A stretch of 26,417 nucleotides of DNA from Bordetella parapertussis (GTDB taxonomy: Bacteria; Pseudomonadota; Gammaproteobacteria; Burkholderiales; Burkholderiaceae_B): positions 1 through 26,417 of the forward strand of contig CAMAYM010000027.1 of the NCBI GenBank assembly GCA_945862495.1. Direction: 5' to 3'. Shown in pieces: positions 23,232-26,417 of the stretch. A program made the translations under genes and the position numbers. The notes below the pieces were generated by a model, which was not told the origin of the DNA, did no database searches, and saw only the letters and a program-made list of their open reading frames with translations. Position 1 is the first letter of the stretch. Each line of letters starts with the position of its first letter.

Positions 23232-24473
23232 GTGGTTCTTCAACACTTATTTAAAAATGCCCAGCAACACTTGATCGCCATTTCGATGGTGTGTCTCGGA
23301 ATATTTAGCTCAGGCGCTGCGGCGCAGCAAAATGGCGTCACCTTATACGGGATCATTGACCTTGGCCTTGAGTTTGATCACGTCCGTCAATATGCATTTT
23401 CGGGAGGCGTGCCTCAAGGTGCACTGAATGAGACATTTTTTGGTGTGACCAATGGCGTGCAGTCAGGGTCTCGCTTTGGACTGCGTGGCAACGAAGATCT
23501 TGGCGGTGGGCTTGGTGTCAATTTTGTTCTTGAAAACGGTTTTAATTCTGCACAAGGGACACTTGCCCAAGGCGGGCGTCTATTTGGTCGTCAGTCGACG
23601 GTGGGGATGACCTTGCGTCAAGCAGGACGCGTCGATTTTGGGCTTCAAACTAATCTGGCTTCCAATTACTTTTTATCGATTGATCCTTTCCAAGAAGGTT
23701 TTGGTCAGGCCAATATCGGTTCATCCTTTGGTTCAACAAACACCACGCGCTACAGCAATATGCTGTTGTTACAGGCAACGCCTCTTACAGGCTTAACAGT
23801 GGGCGCGGGTTATTCGTTTGCGACGGCCTTGCCTGCCATCTATGCAGGCGAACAGGGCTGTATTAGCACTCAGTCCTGCCCTGTGATTCCAGGTGGATAT
23901 AACTTTATCTCTAGCCAAAATTTGCGTGCGCTGACGCTTGGAGTGCAATATACGCGCGGGCCTCTGGATCTGGTCGCTAGCTATGACAAACTGTATGGGG
24001 ATGCCTCAGAACAAAATAGTGGCGCAAACCCTAGCTTTTGGGTGCTTGGGGGCTCCTACGATTTCAAGGTTGTTAACCTCTCCTTCGCATTGGGAATGGC
24101 AATAGATGGATTTGGTAACGGACAGTCGCAGGGCACAGGTGCAACCGCATCTTCGGGGTTGATCACCACCTCCTGGACGCCTGGCGGAGTCTTGTTTTTA
24201 CCCGGTGCACGCGCCACTTCATATCTAGTTGGCGTCACGGCGCCCCTGACTTCACAAACCGCTCTTTTAGCTTCTTGGCAGATGATGCAGCCGCAGGGGA
24301 TATTGGCGAGTGATGCGCAGTTCAAAACACAACAAATCTATAGTGCTGCGTTGACGCAGCAACTTTCTGCACGCACCAATCTTTATACCTACATATCTTA
24401 CGGACAAAATTTTGCAATGATCAATACAGCAGAGAGTTTTGTTTTTGGTGTGGGGATGCGTCACCAGTTCTGA
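23232..24473 (+). CDS. Gram-negative outer-membrane porin (betaproteobacterial type)
   Basis: A 413-residue outer-membrane general porin. The signal peptide (about residues 1-31) ends at AAA-QQNGVTLYGIIDLGLEF, the classic betaproteobacterial porin start. SGSRFGLRGNEDLGGGLGVNFVLENGF and GRLFGRQSTVGM (about residues 56-120) are the conserved early strands and L2/L3 region. The C-terminus FGVGMRHQF ends in Phe, the beta-signal recognised by the BAM machinery. The start is GTG 23232 with AAGG at 23221-23224. It probably forms a trimeric 16-strand diffusion channel. Cys pairs near residues 217 and 222 are unusual for porins and may form a loop disulfide. Confidence 0.9.
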   Translation: MVLQHLFKNAQQHLIAISMVCLGIFSSGAAAQQNGVTLYGIIDLGLEFDHVRQYAFSGGVPQGALNETFFGVTNGVQSGSRFGLRGNEDLGGGLGVNFVLENGFNSAQGTLAQGGRLFGRQSTVGMTLRQAGRVDFGLQTNLASNYFLSIDPFQEGFGQANIGSSFGSTNTTRYSNMLLLQATPLTGLTVGAGYSFATALPAIYAGEQGCISTQSCPVIPGGYNFISSQNLRALTLGVQYTRGPLDLVASYDKLYGDASEQNSGANPSFWVLGGSYDFKVVNLSFALGMAIDGFGNGQSQGTGATASSGLITTSWTPGGVLFLPGARATSYLVGVTAPLTSQTALLASWQMMQPQGILASDAQFKTQQIYSAALTQQLSARTNLYTYISYGQNFAMINTAESFVFGVGMRHQF

Positions 24474-24744
24474 GCGTTCAAAAGATGCGCAGGTTTAACG
24501 CTATCTTTCAGGCCGATGCCATATACATCTGCGAGACCACCCATCACCGCAGCACCAAGTCCACCGAGCCCAAAGGCAAGTCCAAAGAACATGCGCAGCC
24601 ATGAAAATGAAGAGTTGAAATAAGGTCATTGAGCAAATGACAAAAACTCAATGACAGCAAAATCGGCATGGTCGCCGCCTGCGCGCTCACTGTGTTTGAA
24701 GCGGTGAGAGGAGGTTCTGCTTGGGCGGCGACGGACTTATTCAT
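24461..24744 (-). pseudogene. Remnant of a fosmidomycin-resistance (Fsr)-type MFS transporter gene
   Basis: On the minus strand ATG 24744 opens a block ending ATMPILLSLSFCHLLNDLIS (to about 24616), the typical first helix of Fsr-like MFS proteins. Immediately after, in another frame (about 24613-24464), comes WLRMFFGLAFGLGGLGAAVMGGLADVYGIG, which resembles the last helices of the same family. A functional Fsr protein has about 400 residues; roughly 300 between these blocks are missing and the frame is broken. This indicates a large internal deletion with a frameshift. The remnant occupies the whole space between the porin and the second Bug gene and explains that otherwise empty 290-base stretch. 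Family recognition rests on short matches. Confidence 0.7.
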
Positions 24745-24764
24745 GACGAGAAGAGGGACGAACG

Positions 24765-25730
24765 TTATTGAATAGTCACTTTGGCTGTTTTGATCACAGC
24801 GCCCCACTTGTCGACTTCAGTCGCAAGAAACTTGGCTGTTTCGGCTGGAGTTAAACCCATCGGTACGATGCCAAGTTCGGTAAAGCGAGCAGTGATCTCA
24901 GGCGACTTGACGGCTTCGTGAACAGCTTTGGAAAGCTTGTCGACGATCGCTGCTGGTGTGCCAGGTGGCGCAAAAAACATGACCCAGCTTGATGACTCAA
25001 TGAGAGGGCCACCAGACTCTTTGATGGTGGGGACGTCTGGGGCGCTCGGTAAACGCTGATTTGAAAACATGGCGAGCGCATTGACTTTGCCGCCTTTAAC
25101 ATGGGGCATCATTGAGCTTGGTACGTCCACCAGCATTTGAATGTTGTTTGCCATCAGGTCGGCAAGCGCGGGTGCTGTGCCTTTATAAGGCACGTGAATC
25201 ATATTGACGCCTGCTGTGGTTTGCAGCAACTCTGAAGTCAGGTGGGCTGCTGAGCCAACGCCAGAGGAACCATACGCAAGCTTGCCTGGATTTGCTTTGG
25301 CATAGGCGAGCAGTTCGCTGATATTTTTGACAGGAAACTGCTTGCTTGTTGTCAAAATCAGTGGGGAAACTGCCACTAAAGAAACAGGGGAAAGCGCTTT
25401 GTGGTCAAACGGCAGTTTGCCTTCATAGAGTGTCGCATTCGCCGCATGTGCGGTGATCACGGTCAGGATGGTGTAGCCATCGGGCGCGGCTTTAGCGACA
25501 AAATCTGCGCCGATGATGGAGTTGGCACCGGGCTTGTTTTCAATAATGATCGGTTGGCCCAAAATCGTCTGGACTTTCGCAGTCACCATGCGCGTCACAT
25601 TATCCGTATAGCCGCCCGGTGTGTAGGGGACGACCCAGCGAATCGGTTTGGAGGGGTAGTTCTGGGCAATTGCGCTGACGGATAGCGTTGCTAATGCTGC
25701 AGCCAGTAGACCTGCTTTCAATATTTTCAT
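24765..25730 (-). CDS. Bug-family (TctC-like) periplasmic solute-binding protein
   Basis: A 321-residue periplasmic binding protein. ATG 25730 is chosen because AAGGTGGAG precedes it and it starts a standard signal peptide (MKILKAGLLAAALATL..., cleavage near AIAQ-NYPSKP); the in-frame ATG at 25754 lacks these. Motifs are WVVPYTPGGYTDNVTRMV, IIENKPGANSIIGADFVAKA, PDGYTIL, YGSSGVGSAAHLTSELL and MIHVPYKGTAPALADLMANNIQML. The gene sits directly downstream of the D-cysteine desulfhydrase-like gene on the same strand (56-base gap), suggesting co-expression and perhaps delivery of a sulfur-containing or amino-acid-derived anion. No TctA/TctB subunits are present. The ligand is unknown. Confidence 0.9.
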   Translation of the reverse strand: MKILKAGLLAAALATLSVSAIAQNYPSKPIRWVVPYTPGGYTDNVTRMVTAKVQTILGQPIIIENKPGANSIIGADFVAKAAPDGYTILTVITAHAANATLYEGKLPFDHKALSPVSLVAVSPLILTTSKQFPVKNISELLAYAKANPGKLAYGSSGVGSAAHLTSELLQTTAGVNMIHVPYKGTAPALADLMANNIQMLVDVPSSMMPHVKGGKVNALAMFSNQRLPSAPDVPTIKESGGPLIESSSWVMFFAPPGTPAAIVDKLSKAVHEAVKSPEITARFTELGIVPMGLTPAETAKFLATEVDKWGAVIKTAKVTIQ

Positions 25731-25786
25731 GTCTCCACCTTTTTGTAAGTGCAAAATTTTTGTTGATTGTGTTTTTGACGATACTA

Positions 25787-26417
25787 CTATTTAGCGTCAG
25801 CTGGATCACCCAGAATGACAGACTCGTAGGCATGCAGAGAGGTTGCACCACCTGTATGCAGGAATAGAACGTTATCGGTCGGTTTAAAGTAGCCTTGACG
25901 ACTCAAACCGATCAAGCCAGCCATGATTTTTCCTGTGTAAACCGGGTCGAGCAAGATGGCTTCCGTACGAGCGAGTAACTGTACCGCTTCGACCATGGCG
26001 GGATTGGGGATCGAGTATTTGGGACGCCACCAGTCGCCAAAAGACACAACTGCTTCGGCTGGTACTTGAATGCCTGTCCCGAGCAAATCCATAATGGCTT
26101 GCGCTTCTTTATGTACCAAAGGGTTTTGGTCTTGAGGGTCGCGGCTCACACCGATTCCTACCAGTGGGATCTTAATGTTGTTGCCTAAAAAGCCCGCCAC
26201 CAAACCACCGTGTGTGCCAGAACTGCCGGAACCCACGACGATATGGTCCATGGGTTGACCCATTTCAAACAGTTGCTGTTGAATTTCTTGTGCACAGGCA
26301 ACATAGCCCAAGCCGCCGATGGCATTGGATCCACCGCCAGGAATGATGTAGGGTTTGCGTCCTTGCGCGCGCGCCTCTTGTGCAGCCGCTTCCATCGCTT
26401 GCGCCATGTTGGAGCCA
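25787..26417 (-). CDS. D-cysteine desulfhydrase / ACC deaminase family PLP enzyme, partial (5' end outside window)
   Basis: The C-terminal 210 or so residues of a fold-type II PLP enzyme; the reading frame continues off the right edge (..GSNMAQAMEAA), and the PLP-binding lysine would lie there. YIIPGGGSNAIGGLGYVACA and VVGSGSSGTHGGLVAGF form the glycine-rich phosphate-binding elements. LLDPVYTGKIMAGLIGL and FLHTGGATSLHAYE near the end are typical of D-cysteine desulfhydrase (DcyD) and its relative L-cysteate sulfo-lyase (CuyA). The reaction would release sulfide or sulfite, pyruvate and ammonia. Which member it is cannot be decided without the N-terminal part. It ends 56 bases before the Bug gene start, a likely operon. 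Confidence 0.85.
   Translation of the reverse strand, partial: GSNMAQAMEAAAQEARAQGRKPYIIPGGGSNAIGGLGYVACAQEIQQQLFEMGQPMDHIVVGSGSSGTHGGLVAGFLGNNIKIPLVGIGVSRDPQDQNPLVHKEAQAIMDLLGTGIQVPAEAVVSFGDWWRPKYSIPNPAMVEAVQLLARTEAILLDPVYTGKIMAGLIGLSRQGYFKPTDNVLFLHTGGATSLHAYESVILGDPADAK

Overview
The window looks like a chromosomal stretch from a beta-proteobacterium of the Burkholderiales, most likely Alcaligenaceae or a close relative. The evidence is two orphan Bug-type (TctC family) periplasmic binding proteins, a betaproteobacterial porin ending in ..RHQF, a Burkholderiales-style split YeeE/YedE-BigR-Blh sulfur module, and mid-range GC by eye. The genus cannot be fixed from the sequence alone. There are no rRNA or tRNA genes, CRISPR arrays or insertion sequences. 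The window is gene-dense and both edges cut genes.

Layout. 1-1988 is a reactive-sulfur module. An ArsR-type persulfide sensor (BigR/SqrR-like, with Cys38 and Cys104) and a truncated YeeE/YedE sulfur transporter run leftward. A Blh/ETHE1-like persulfide dioxygenase and a DUF2892 membrane protein run rightward. Between the two arms lies a very AT-rich region with a candidate operator, and a perfect FNR/ANR-type box precedes the DUF2892 gene. 2040-4053 holds an orphan TonB, a PCu(A)C copper chaperone and a LysE-type exporter. 4106-9256 holds a ketopantoate-reductase-like enzyme, a Bug binding protein (TTG start), two MFS transporters and a DUF1330 protein. 9300-15009 is a complete, tightly coupled RND tripartite efflux operon (outer-membrane factor, adaptor, pump).

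14988-19642 (minus strand) is the most unusual part. It is a five-gene operon encoding a three-subunit cobalt-type nitrile hydratase / thiocyanate hydrolase-like enzyme (beta N-half, beta SH3-like C-half, alpha), then a Nudix plus metallo-beta-lactamase fusion protein, then a Tat-exported family-5 solute-binding protein. The first four genes are joined by three successive ATGA overlaps. The alpha subunit carries a His/Asp-rich N-terminal tail and an Arg three residues after its CTLCSC metal claw, a position reported to favour thiocyanate over nitriles.

19799-26417 holds a flavin reductase, a TauE/SafE exporter, a TauD/TfdA-like dioxygenase, a class II aldolase/adducin-like protein, a porin, a decayed remnant of a fosmidomycin-resistance-type MFS gene, a second Bug binding protein and a truncated D-cysteine desulfhydrase family gene.

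Sulfur chemistry recurs: persulfide oxidation, possible thiocyanate hydrolysis, sulfite/organosulfonate export, TauD-like oxygenation and cysteine/cysteate-type desulfuration. Whether these modules cooperate is inference, because they are separate transcription units.
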